This document shows positions 1-8,245 of a stretch of DNA of 47,292 nucleotides, in pieces. Location of the stretch: positions 17,999 through 65,290 of the forward strand of contig DS022288.2 in assembly GCA_000153745.1 (NCBI GenBank), given 5' to 3'. The position numbers were made by a program, and so were the translations under genes. This DNA is from Rhodobacterales bacterium HTCC2255 (GTDB taxonomy: Bacteria > Pseudomonadota > Alphaproteobacteria > Rhodobacterales > Rhodobacteraceae). Position 1 is the stretch's first letter. Every line of letters begins with the position of its first letter. Under the pieces are notes generated by a model. The model made no database searches and was not told the DNA's origin. It saw only the letters and a list, made by a program, of their open reading frames with translations.

Positions 1-2
1 TA

Positions 3-701
3 TCCCCTGCGGACTCATTTATCTATGATTGTATTGCACTTGGCAGTGATGCACAGCGCCGTTCGTTAGTTGAGTTACCTTTGTGCGAGCGCCATAAACT
101 ATTCACTGAAGTGATGACTCCTGTTACCCAGCATCGATTGCGTCTGTCACCGCCATTGGTGATCGATAGCAAAGACCATTGTATCCGTTTACGTGATGAA
201 GTCTGTGAACAGTCTGGTCAACGCATCGAAGGGTTAATGTTAAAACGTAAAGCATCGTTGTATGTGCCGGGTCGCCCTAAAGGTCAATGGGTTAAGTTCA
301 AACGTGATCCTATGCTCATTGACGCCGTGATCATGTATGCCCAACGCGGACATGGTAAACGCTCATCGTTTTATTCCGATTACACCTTTGGGTGTTGGGC
401 TACGAATGATGCCGGCGAGAGAGTAATACTGCCGATTGGTAAAGCTTATTCTGGATTTACTGATGCTGAACTACATGAGATTGATAAATGGGTGCGTAAA
501 AATACAATTGGCCGTTTTGGTCCCGTCAAAGAGGTCGCAAAAGAGTTAGTTTTTGAAGTGGCCTTTGACGCGGTGCATTATTCAAAACGACATAAGTCTG
601 GAGTTGCGCTGCGCTTTCCACGTATCCACCGCATCCGCTGGGATAAACCAGCGAATGAAGCGGATGAGCTTGAGACATTAGTGGGAATGATAGCGCAGTA
701 G
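3..701 (+). CDS. ATP-dependent DNA ligase, C-terminal part (5' end outside window)
   Basis: The frame is open from the left edge, so the gene starts upstream; the TTG at 81 is only an internal codon. The visible part has the end of the nucleotidyltransferase domain and the OB-fold domain of an ATP-dependent DNA ligase. Motif IV/V is clear as EGLMLKRKASLYVPGR followed by KGQWVKFKRDP. The stretch YAQRGHGKRSSFYSDYTFG is typical of the bacterial ligases encoded beside an Lhr-type helicase, a PdeM-like phosphoesterase and a beta-CASP exonuclease. Those partners would lie left of the window and are not seen. The ligase seals nicks using ATP and probably acts in DNA repair alongside NAD-dependent LigA. 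The catalytic lysine motif is not in the window. Confidence 0.88.
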   Translation, partial: SPADSFIYDCIALGSDAQRRSLVELPLCERHKLFTEVMTPVTQHRLRLSPPLVIDSKDHCIRLRDEVCEQSGQRIEGLMLKRKASLYVPGRPKGQWVKFKRDPMLIDAVIMYAQRGHGKRSSFYSDYTFGCWATNDAGERVILPIGKAYSGFTDAELHEIDKWVRKNTIGRFGPVKEVAKELVFEVAFDAVHYSKRHKSGVALRFPRIHRIRWDKPANEADELETLVGMIAQ

Positions 702-838
702 CCGATAAGATTTAATGTCCAAGTAATTGTACAAGTCAAGTTTGTAGATCTATACATGTACCATGATAGGCTTTGTGATCAGGCGAGTAACAAATAATTC
801 AAACAAGCATTCGCTTCGCTCGAGCGTAATACTAACTA

Positions 839-1447
839 TCACGCCCGCGCACTTTCTCTTGCATTCACCGCATCATACCAGCGCTGTAAATGCACTTGGT
901 CGGATTGGATACGAATTTTTACCACACGAGCAAAATCTACTGCGGTAAAAGCAGTGATATCAGCAATGCTAAATTGCTCTCCAGCCAAATACGTTGAGTG
1001 CGCTAAGTGTTTATCAAGTAAATGTAAAAACTTCTGCGCGTTGATACCTGCTTCTTTTCCGTATTCGGGTACAGGATTCATGCGGTCTTTAAAATAGCCA
1101 GTCGAATGCTGAAAACACATCCCGACTTGCATAAACAAATACAGCTCTGCACGTTGTTGCCATTGAGAAATCAGTCCTATTTCTACAGGTGTGTTACCTA
1201 ATAACCGAGGTTCGGGCTGTAACGCCTCAAAATAGTGACAAATCGCAGTGGACTCGCTGATTGTGGTACCGTCATCTAATTCTAAGATAGGCACTTTGCC
1301 TAAGGGGTTTTTGGCCCGCATTTCTGGAGATAAGTTTTCACCAGAAACAATATCAACTTGTACATACTCAACATCAATGCCTTTCTCTGCTAAAAACATT
1401 CTGACGCGTCTAGGCGTCGGCGCGGTCTTCGTATCATATATTTTCAT
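839..1447 (-). CDS. Glutathione S-transferase family protein
   Basis: A 202-residue protein of normal GST size. The N-terminal thioredoxin fold (about residues 1-80) shows the cis-proline motif KVP at 51-53 and the glutathione-contacting pair E65-S66 in TTISESTAIC. The C-terminal helical domain has the N-capping motif FSIADITAF near residue 160. It probably conjugates or reduces electrophilic or peroxide substrates with glutathione in the cytoplasm; the substrate cannot be told from sequence. It follows ubiG on the same strand with only 5 bases between the ubiG stop and this ATG. Its ribosome-binding site (AAAGGATAA) overlaps the ubiG stop, so the two are likely co-transcribed and translationally coupled. 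Confidence 0.9.
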   Translation of the reverse strand: MKIYDTKTAPTPRRVRMFLAEKGIDVEYVQVDIVSGENLSPEMRAKNPLGKVPILELDDGTTISESTAICHYFEALQPEPRLLGNTPVEIGLISQWQQRAELYLFMQVGMCFQHSTGYFKDRMNPVPEYGKEAGINAQKFLHLLDKHLAHSTYLAGEQFSIADITAFTAVDFARVVKIRIQSDQVHLQRWYDAVNARESARA

Positions 1448-1452
1448 ACCTG

Positions 1453-2286
1453 TTATCCTTTCGCCTTAACATCTGTTTTAGCTTCGGTCTTTGCAAAGCA
1501 TTGTACATAGTTGATCGCCATATTTTCAGTATAACGCCAACGTTTGTTCCAAGGGTTAAACTTCATCCCAGTATGACTAGTCAATTCACACCCGCCACTT
1601 TTCGCCCAAGCTGATAATTCTGTCGGTTTCACAAATTTGGACCAACTGTGCGTGCCAATCGGTAAATAACGCATCACATATTCTGCGCCAACAATCGCAA
1701 ACACATACGATATCACCGTTCGATTTAACGTGGCTAAAATCAGCATACCACCGGGTTTCACTAACTGAGCACATTGATTAATTAATAGGGCTTGGTCTTG
1801 AACATGTTCAACCACTTCTGCATTAATTACCACATCAAATTGTTGTTGCTGTGCGACAAGATCTTCTGCCAACGTGTGCACATATGTTACTGGTGTTAAG
1901 GTGTTCTGCGCATGTTGCGTCGCTACTTGGATACTCATTGCCGATGCATCGATACCTGTCACTTCTGCGCCAAGACGGGCTAACGGCTCAGATACTAAGC
2001 CACCACCACAGCCTACATCTAAAATCGATAATCCCTGAAGTGGTTTGCCTAAATCATATAGACGCCATAGATTATCATTAGGCGCAGGCTCAAAAGGTAA
2101 ATCTAAAGCAAAGTGCTCGGCTATTTGACTCGTAAAATACGCTAACCGTGCATGATTAAACGCAATCGCTTGTCCATATTTACCAATGGGATCCCACCAC
2201 TGCTCCGCTAGACTATCAAATCTAGCGACTTCTTCTGGGTCAAGCGTTTGACTCACACTACCATTTAGTGCACTTTTATCTAACAT
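1453..2286 (-). CDS. ubiG: Ubiquinone biosynthesis O-methyltransferase UbiG
   Basis: Transfers methyl groups from S-adenosylmethionine to the hydroxyls of ubiquinone precursors, in both O-methylation steps of ubiquinone synthesis. The family N-terminal motif ARFDSLAEQWWDP is at 21-33. The SAM-binding motif I LDVGCGGG is at 89-96, and the membrane-interaction region IVGAEYVMRYLPIGTH lies in the second half. At 277 residues it is longer than E. coli UbiG (240). The extra length is mainly between the N-terminal helix and motif I, and at a charged C-terminal tail. Several stretches (KPLQGLSILDVGCGGGLVSE, ATLNRTVISY) look more like alphaproteobacterial and mitochondrial UbiG/COQ3 than the enterobacterial form. 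The ATG has a good site, GAGGAT, 8 bases upstream. Confidence 0.93.
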   Translation of the reverse strand: MLDKSALNGSVSQTLDPEEVARFDSLAEQWWDPIGKYGQAIAFNHARLAYFTSQIAEHFALDLPFEPAPNDNLWRLYDLGKPLQGLSILDVGCGGGLVSEPLARLGAEVTGIDASAMSIQVATQHAQNTLTPVTYVHTLAEDLVAQQQQFDVVINAEVVEHVQDQALLINQCAQLVKPGGMLILATLNRTVISYVFAIVGAEYVMRYLPIGTHSWSKFVKPTELSAWAKSGGCELTSHTGMKFNPWNKRWRYTENMAINYVQCFAKTEAKTDVKAKG

Positions 2287-2375
2287 GGATCCGCATCCTC
2301 GGTGTCTATCGATGATCTATTTTAAATGTTTACGTATAAAGACATTATATAGTTTTTAATATCTAGGAAGAATCT

Positions 2376-2744
2376 ATGGAACAACTCAATGTCCTCGGCG
2401 AATCGTTACAACTGTGTTGCACTGGCACCGGATTTCAACGTAATGGTTTTTGTGAAGTCCCTTTTGGAGACCATGGTAATCATTCAGTATGCGCCATTGT
2501 GACCGATGAGTTTCTATTAATGCAACAACGCATCGGGAATGACCTAATAACTCCCATTCCTGCTTATCAGTTCAATGGTCTTAAAGCTGGAGATCGTTGG
2601 TGTTTATGTGCTATTCGATGGCATCAAGCACATTTGGCTGGCGTTGCGCCACCGGTGGTTTTATCCGCCACCTCTAAAGATGCGTTAAAAGTGATTGATC
2701 TTGATGTACTCAAAGCATTTGCAGTAGATGAATCAACACTTTAA
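2376..2744 (+). CDS. DUF2237 family protein
   Basis: A 122-residue conserved protein. The recognisable family features are NVLGESLQLC at the start, CAIVTDEFL in the middle, and KAGDRWCLCAIRW followed by GVAPPVVLSATS. Several conserved cysteines and a tryptophan-rich core suggest a small cytoplasmic protein. I know of no established biochemical role for the family. The ATG at 2376 is preceded by AGGAAG. It is divergent from ubiG (90-base gap that must hold both promoters) and convergent with the DUF4112 gene, with only 10 bases between the stops. Confidence 0.85.
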   Translation: MEQLNVLGESLQLCCTGTGFQRNGFCEVPFGDHGNHSVCAIVTDEFLLMQQRIGNDLITPIPAYQFNGLKAGDRWCLCAIRWHQAHLAGVAPPVVLSATSKDALKVIDLDVLKAFAVDESTL

Positions 2745-2754
2745 ATAAGCTGTT

Positions 2755-3180
2755 TTAACCTGCTTTGTCGTTGATGCTGGATTCAAATTCCTCTGTCCAT
2801 TGGGCTAACGCTTGCTGAGCGTGTTCATCAACACGCCCTTTATTATTTTCGATCCACCAACGCTCCATTAAACGGACATTGCGGACGTTGGCTTTGAAGA
2901 ATAAATCAAATATATCACCGACAAGCGGGATAAATCCTAACCCAAAATCTAAAAAAGAATTCGTCAGCATTTTAAGCTGGATATCTTTTGGCACGCCTAA
3001 TTTTCTTCCAAGATGCACTATACGCAAACTAGCTAACAGCATAGTGGCATCACCTACTACAGGAATTAAGCCTATCAAAAAATCTAAGCCTACTCGGATC
3101 CCAATAAATGGGATCTTGACGGCCATATCTAAAATATTAGCAATATTTTGGGCGCGTAATAAAGGTTCAGGAGCTTGCAT
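2755..3180 (-). CDS. DUF4112 domain-containing membrane-associated protein
   Basis: A 141-residue protein with the DUF4112 signature: two similar glycine- and proline-containing hydrophobic segments, GLDFLIGLIPVVGDATMLLA and FLDFGLGFIPLVGDIFDLFF. Each is probably a membrane-embedded hairpin. The rest is charged, including KANVRNVRLMERWW. Function is unknown for the family. It begins 11 bases after hemH on the same strand and is likely co-transcribed with it. That placement does not by itself point to a haem role. Confidence 0.8.
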   Translation of the reverse strand: MQAPEPLLRAQNIANILDMAVKIPFIGIRVGLDFLIGLIPVVGDATMLLASLRIVHLGRKLGVPKDIQLKMLTNSFLDFGLGFIPLVGDIFDLFFKANVRNVRLMERWWIENNKGRVDEHAQQALAQWTEEFESSINDKAG

Positions 3181-3191
3181 AATAATTCCTT

Positions 3192-4271
3192 TTAGACTGG
3201 CGCATCTAATGCTTTAGCTTCGGCGGCACGAACGCTAGTATCGGTTTCAATATCCCAGCCTTGTAAATTATCTTGTAGAAGTGAAAATAACATATCAATA
3301 TGCGCATCATCCGAATTTAGGCATGGAATATACTGGTATGTTTCGCCACCATTTTCCATGAAATATTCCATGTTCTCCTCACCTATCTCTTCAATCGTTT
3401 CAAGGCAATCAGAGCTAAACCCAGGACAAATAACTTGCAGGGATTTGACCCCTTGAGCAGGTAATCCTTTCAACGTTTCATCAGTATAAGGCGTTAACCA
3501 TTCCTCACGTCCAAAACGCGATTGGAATGTGGTCATGTATTCACTTTTATCTAAACCCAGTGATTCAGCGACTAACCTTGTCGTTTTGTGGCATTCACAA
3601 TGATATGGGTCGCCATTTTTAAGATAGCGTTTTGGAATGCCATGGTAAGAAAAGACCAATTTATCCGTCCGCCCATGCGCTGCCCAATGCGCTTTTATGC
3701 TTTCGGCCAAACACGCAATATAGCGTGCATCATCATGATAATGCGAGATGAACCTTAAATCAGGTAACCAACGACGAGTCGTGAAATCTGCTGCCAAAGC
3801 ATCAAATGTCGAGCCGGTGGTTGAGGCACAATACTGAGGATATAAAGGTAATACGACGACTTTGCGGGCACCTTGTTCAAGCAAAGCATTCATTGCATTT
3901 TCGACACTCGGCTGACCGTAACGCATGGCATAACCGACAATGTATTTACCTGGAGAATATGCATCAAATTTTGCTTGTAAAGCAGCCGCTTGGTTTTTGG
4001 TATGGGTCAGCAGTGGTGAGCCATCCTCAGTCCATACTGTTGCATAGGCTTCAGCGGAACGTTTGGGACGGATATTAAGAATAATTAAATTAAGAATACA
4101 CCACCAAATTAACTTAGGCACTTCCACCACTCGAGGGTCAGATAAAAACTGTTTTAAATACGGTTTTAACGCCTGTTTAGTCGGTGCCTCTGGTGTACCT
4201 AAGTTACTGATCAGCACACCTATTTTATCGTTTTGGGCATGGGTGAACACGGTATTAGATGTGTACTTCAT
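3192..4271 (-). CDS. hemH: Ferrochelatase
   Basis: Inserts ferrous iron into protoporphyrin IX, the last step of protohaem synthesis. The N-terminal family motif GVLISNLGTPEAPT is at 18-31, the proposed metal-site histidine is H210 in FSYHGIPKRY, and the conserved acidic residue is E291 in ICPGFSSDCLETIEE. The length of 359 residues is normal for a proteobacterial enzyme. The hydrophobic stretch LIWWCILNLIILNI (about 54-67) is consistent with membrane association. The ATG has GAGAGA upstream. It leads a short minus-strand pair with the DUF4112 gene; hemE, another haem gene, is about 13 kb away. Confidence 0.95.
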   Translation of the reverse strand: MKYTSNTVFTHAQNDKIGVLISNLGTPEAPTKQALKPYLKQFLSDPRVVEVPKLIWWCILNLIILNIRPKRSAEAYATVWTEDGSPLLTHTKNQAAALQAKFDAYSPGKYIVGYAMRYGQPSVENAMNALLEQGARKVVVLPLYPQYCASTTGSTFDALAADFTTRRWLPDLRFISHYHDDARYIACLAESIKAHWAAHGRTDKLVFSYHGIPKRYLKNGDPYHCECHKTTRLVAESLGLDKSEYMTTFQSRFGREEWLTPYTDETLKGLPAQGVKSLQVICPGFSSDCLETIEEIGEENMEYFMENGGETYQYIPCLNSDDAHIDMLFSLLQDNLQGWDIETDTSVRAAEAKALDAPV

Positions 4272-4364
4272 TAATATCTCTCAAACACTATAAAATTAAG
4301 TTAATGCGTCTTTTACGTCTTAGCCAATCATTTAGCTTACATAATGAGTAAATAAATATGACTT

Positions 4365-5963
4365 TTATGGTGTGTAATAGGTTGGCACGCCCCAGCCTAC
4401 TGGTAATCCAAATAAAAACACCCATACGTAAAACAGCAATGTCCAACCAACGATAAAGACTAAGGTGTAGGGGATCATCATCGCTATCATCGAGCCCATA
4501 CCGATGTTCTTTTTATATTTACTGGCCATTGCGAGTATCAGTCCAAAATAACTCATCATTGGGGATATCACGTTCGTCACCGAATCACCAATACGGTAGG
4601 CCGCTTGAATTACTTCAGGTGAATAACCCACTAACATCAGCATCGGCACAAAAATAGGGGCTGTTACCGCCCATTGAGCAGATGCACTACCTAATGATAA
4701 ATTGACTAGTCCACACATTAAAATGAAGAGTAAAAAGATTTCAGGGCCATCTAAACCAACCGCTTGGATGGCAGCCGCCCCTTTAACCGCTAGCACAGTT
4801 CCAATATTGGTCCATTTAAAGAACGCAACAAATTGCGCCGCGAAAAAGACTAAAGTGATATATAACCCCATCGTACTCATGCTTTTCGCCATCGCATCAA
4901 TGACATCACGATCATTTTTCATCGTACCGGCATAACGGCCGTAAACGAAACCTGGAATAGCAAAAGTCACAAAAATAAATGCCACAATAGATTTTAAGAA
5001 CGGCGAGTTGGCTACTTCATTCGTTTCAGGATGTCGCAAAATCCCCCATTCAGGTACGATGGTTAACGAAATTAACCCCACTAATCCTAAAAAGGTCCAG
5101 CCCGCCATTTTCATTCCTTGGCGTTCTGCATCATTCGGTTTTTCAATCTTAGGCTTATCTAGTTTTTCAGGCGCATCATCGGGGTTATATACACCTAAAC
5201 GCGGTTCAACTATATATTCTGTAACGGCATACCCCATTGCTGCAACAAAGAAAGTACTCACAGCCATAAAAATATGGTTAGCAGATGGGCTTACTAAATA
5301 GCCCGGAGCAATCATTTGTGCCGCTGGCTCAGTGATCCCGGCTAAAAGAGGATCAATGGTACCGATGAGTAAATTTGCAGAATAGCCCGCAGATACACCG
5401 GCAAATGCAGCCGCTATTCCTGCTAAAGGATGTCGGCCTAAGGAGTGAAATATCATCGCTGAGAGTGGGATCATCACGACATAACCAAGCTCTGATGCCG
5501 TATTAGATAAAATCCCCGCCAATACGACGATGAAAGTGACATGACGTGGTTTTGCACCAATAACCAATGAACGTAATACTGTGGATAATAAACCGCTGTG
5601 CTCAGCCACAGACACGCCAAGCAACGCAACTAATACCGTTCCTAAGGGCGCAAATCCAGTAAAGTTCGTCACTAAACCAGTCGTAATACGTGTAAATCCA
5701 TCGACTGTCATTAATGAAATAACTTCAATCATCCCATCCGCTTCCCGACCTTTAGCACCCTCAGGTCTAGGATCAGCAACAGCCACATCAAAAAAACCTA
5801 AGATCCCACTAATAATGACAATTGCAACAGATAACAAGGCGAATAGGGTGACAGGGTGAGGAAGTAAATTACCTAAGAATTCAACACCATTGAGAAAACG
5901 ACCAAACCAACCGTTCTGCTGGGGTTCTACCGAGGGTGATGTCGTTGGAGTGTGATTTGCCAT
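4365..5963 (-). CDS. AbgT family transporter
   Basis: A 532-residue polytopic membrane protein. The N-terminal pattern (NGVEFLGNLLPHPVTLFALL) and the repeated hydrophobic segments match the AbgT/MtrF family. Members import p-aminobenzoyl-glutamate (AbgT) or export sulfonamide-like drugs with protons (MtrF). The internal hairpin-like motifs GVSAGYSANLLIGTIDPLLAG and SLGSASAQWAVTAPIFVPML resemble the substrate-site re-entrant loops. No abgA/abgB hydrolase genes are next to it, so the folate-catabolite import role is not supported by context, and direction and substrate remain open. It stands alone between hemH and a hairpin that follows hflC. Confidence 0.88.
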   Translation of the reverse strand: MANHTPTTSPSVEPQQNGWFGRFLNGVEFLGNLLPHPVTLFALLSVAIVIISGILGFFDVAVADPRPEGAKGREADGMIEVISLMTVDGFTRITTGLVTNFTGFAPLGTVLVALLGVSVAEHSGLLSTVLRSLVIGAKPRHVTFIVVLAGILSNTASELGYVVMIPLSAMIFHSLGRHPLAGIAAAFAGVSAGYSANLLIGTIDPLLAGITEPAAQMIAPGYLVSPSANHIFMAVSTFFVAAMGYAVTEYIVEPRLGVYNPDDAPEKLDKPKIEKPNDAERQGMKMAGWTFLGLVGLISLTIVPEWGILRHPETNEVANSPFLKSIVAFIFVTFAIPGFVYGRYAGTMKNDRDVIDAMAKSMSTMGLYITLVFFAAQFVAFFKWTNIGTVLAVKGAAAIQAVGLDGPEIFLLFILMCGLVNLSLGSASAQWAVTAPIFVPMLMLVGYSPEVIQAAYRIGDSVTNVISPMMSYFGLILAMASKYKKNIGMGSMIAMMIPYTLVFIVGWTLLFYVWVFLFGLPVGWGVPTYYTP

Positions 5964-6004
5964 AACGCGTTTTTCCTTCTTATTTTTATGGCGCTAGAAT
6001 AGCA

Positions 6005-6040
6005 CAAACCCCTTTAATAATCACTTAGTAAAGGGGTTTG
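6005..6040 (-). terminator. Terminator-like hairpin after hflC
   Basis: A perfect 12-bp inverted repeat: CAAACCCCTTTA at 6005-6016 and TAAAGGGGTTTG at 6029-6040, with a 12-base loop. It begins 28 bases past the hflC stop, in front of the AbgT-family gene. Neither side carries a strong T-run, so it may be a weak or Rho-assisted terminator or an RNA-stabilising 3' hairpin rather than a classical intrinsic terminator. Confidence 0.5.
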
Positions 6041-6067
6041 TTAAATGTTGAGATTGACTTTTATAGT

Positions 6068-6952
6068 CTACTTACGCTCACCTGTCTGGCTGTTTAAGTA
6101 GTTAAAGAAATCTGAACTTGGGTCGACAATCAGCACGTCTTGCTTAGAGTTAAAGCTACTGCGATACGCATCCATAGAACGTAAAAAGCTGTAGAACTCA
6201 GGATTCTTCGAATAGGTATTTGCGTAGATGTTTGCAGCTTCTGCATCACCTTCACCACGCAATTGACGCGCATTACGTTCAGCATCGGCAAGCATTACGG
6301 TCACTCGTGCATCAATATCTGCTCGAATAATATCTGCTTGCTCTTGACCTTCTGAACGGTGTTCACGAGCAACTGCTGCACGTTCTGCACGCATTCGTTG
6401 GAAAATCGAGTTGGACACTTCAAGCGGTAAGTTGATTTGTTTAACACGCACATCAACAATCTCTATACCTAGCTCATCTGAACTACTTGAAGCCTGTTCC
6501 ATGGCTTCATTCATTAACTCTGAACGCTCACCAGATACGATTTGAGGAATGGTACGAGTACCAAACTCAGAACGCAGACCATTGTTCACTTTTTGTTTAA
6601 GTAAAGCTTCTGCCTGTAAACGATTACCACCTGTAGAAAGATAGTAACGTTCAAAGTCATTAATGCGCCATTTAACATATGAATCGACAATTAAGTCTTT
6701 CTTTTCAGATGTCACGAAACGATCCGGTGCATCATCCAAAGTTTGTACACGTGCATCTAAGTGACGTACTGTATCGATAAACGGGACTTTAAAATACAAA
6801 CCCGGTTCAAATACTTTTGTCACTGACTCACCATCTTTTTGGACTTTACCAAATTGAATGACAATCGCACGAGTGCCTTCTTTGACGACAAATAAAGAAC
6901 CTGAAGCCAACACACCTAAGATCACAATGATTGCAATGATAATATTCTTCAT
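6068..6952 (-). CDS. hflC: Protease modulator HflC
   Basis: SPFH/prohibitin-family membrane protein. With HflK it forms a large periplasmic assembly around FtsH and limits its proteolysis of membrane substrates. It has an N-terminal membrane anchor (about residues 3-22), the SPFH domain beginning VVKEGTRAIVIQFGKV, and a C-terminal helical region with RAERAAVAREHRSEGQEQAD. The length of 294 residues fits the family. A GTG immediately follows the hflK stop. The next codon is an ATG at 6952 with GGGAG upstream, which I take as the start. It is the last gene of the minus-strand series. Confidence 0.95.
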   Translation of the reverse strand: MKNIIIAIIVILGVLASGSLFVVKEGTRAIVIQFGKVQKDGESVTKVFEPGLYFKVPFIDTVRHLDARVQTLDDAPDRFVTSEKKDLIVDSYVKWRINDFERYYLSTGGNRLQAEALLKQKVNNGLRSEFGTRTIPQIVSGERSELMNEAMEQASSSSDELGIEIVDVRVKQINLPLEVSNSIFQRMRAERAAVAREHRSEGQEQADIIRADIDARVTVMLADAERNARQLRGEGDAEAANIYANTYSKNPEFYSFLRSMDAYRSSFNSKQDVLIVDPSSDFFNYLNSQTGERK

Positions 6953-6955
6953 CAC

Positions 6956-8131
6956 TTATCTCCCTGTTCTTGAGTTAGAGCCACGGATATTGCTCGTTGG
7001 ACGAGAATTCCCAGGCGCATCAGGTGTCGCCGCGTTACGTAATCCATCTAATGCATTTTGCGTTGCGTTCATAGGCAACGACATAGAAGAATTCGTATTT
7101 TGACGATCCATAATCTTATCAAGTGGCAAATACATCATACTTCCGCCACCATTTTGATTATCCACCATAATTTTACTGGTATTACTAAATAACTCTTCCA
7201 TCGTCTCAAGGTAGATACGTTGACGAGTCACTTCAGGAGCTGCTTCATATTGAGGTAATAATTCTTCAAAACGAGCAATTTCACCTTGTGCTTCGAGGGT
7301 TACTCGTTGTTTATAAGCACTGGCTTCTTCATTCATACGATTTACTTGACCACGGGCACGAGGTTCTATTTCACGTGCATACGCTTCTGCTTCACGGATG
7401 AAACGAATTTCATCTTCCTGTGCTGCAATCGCATCATCAAATGCATCTTTTACTTCTTCTGGTGGACGTGCATCACGGAAGTTCATATCAATGATTGATA
7501 CGCCCATATCGTAAGGTTCGATAATGGCTTGTAACTCTTCCCAAACACGCTGACGTGTCACTTCACGACCAGATGTTAGTACATCATCCATAATTGAGTG
7601 ACCCACAACATAACGAATTGCACTGTCTAACGCTTGCGATAAACTTTGTTCTGGATTTACTACGGAAAAAATAAATTTCTTAGGGTCAACAACACGGTAT
7701 TGCATTTCCATCTGAACACGTACTACGTTTTCATCTTCCGTTAGCATTGAGCCAGCAGAAGATTGATCACGAATAGACTGAACATCGATTGGAATGACTT
7801 GATCAACAAACGTAGGTTTCCATTGTAAACCTGGATCAACCAGCTTATTGAATTCACCAAATCGTAAAACGACACCACGCTCTGCTTCACGAATGGTGTA
7901 GAATCCACTGATTACCCATACTATTACCATAATACCAATAATTACAGATATTCCGATCCCACCTAAGTTAGAGGTCGCTCCACCAGAGCCATTACCACCA
8001 CTGCCGCCAGATTTAGAAAATTTGCCAAATAAATTTTTGAACACATCATCTAAATCAGGTGGGCCTTGATCGCGGCCGCCTTTGTTTTTCCAAGGGTCGT
8101 TATTATTACCACCCGGCTCATTCCACGCCAT
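6956..8131 (-). CDS. hflK: FtsH protease activity modulator HflK
   Basis: Partner of HflC in the complex that surrounds the FtsH membrane protease. The first ~55 residues are rich in glycine, asparagine and proline (MAWNEPGGNNNDPWKNKGG), as in other HflK proteins. One membrane segment follows (about 56-78), then the SPFH domain starting EAERGVVLRFGEF and a long helical region with EIRFIREAEAYAREIEPRA. The 391 residues are slightly fewer than in E. coli (419). The stop directly abuts the hflC start, so translation is probably coupled and gives near-equal amounts of the two subunits. Confidence 0.95.
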   Translation of the reverse strand: MAWNEPGGNNNDPWKNKGGRDQGPPDLDDVFKNLFGKFSKSGGSGGNGSGGATSNLGGIGISVIIGIMVIVWVISGFYTIREAERGVVLRFGEFNKLVDPGLQWKPTFVDQVIPIDVQSIRDQSSAGSMLTEDENVVRVQMEMQYRVVDPKKFIFSVVNPEQSLSQALDSAIRYVVGHSIMDDVLTSGREVTRQRVWEELQAIIEPYDMGVSIIDMNFRDARPPEEVKDAFDDAIAAQEDEIRFIREAEAYAREIEPRARGQVNRMNEEASAYKQRVTLEAQGEIARFEELLPQYEAAPEVTRQRIYLETMEELFSNTSKIMVDNQNGGGSMMYLPLDKIMDRQNTNSSMSLPMNATQNALDGLRNAATPDAPGNSRPTSNIRGSNSRTGR

Positions 8132-8245
8132 GCCTACACTCCGTTAACATACTTAATTCAATATCTATACGATAACAAAACTAAAAAAGTCTTATTTATC
8201 CATAATTTTTTTCTATCTTAGATGTCGGTCACCCGGTTCCAGCAT

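Noticed and set aside
763-948. 61-codon plus-strand ORF after the ligase
   Set aside because: It overlaps the end of the GST gene on the opposite strand, has no ribosome-binding site and resembles nothing known.
1248-2081. Plus-strand ORFs across the GST and ubiG genes (1248-1469, 1851-2081)
   Set aside because: They are antisense to strongly conserved genes and have no coding features of their own.
4702-5859. Three plus-strand ORFs inside the AbgT-family gene
   Set aside because: They are antisense shadows of a membrane protein gene, with low-complexity translations.
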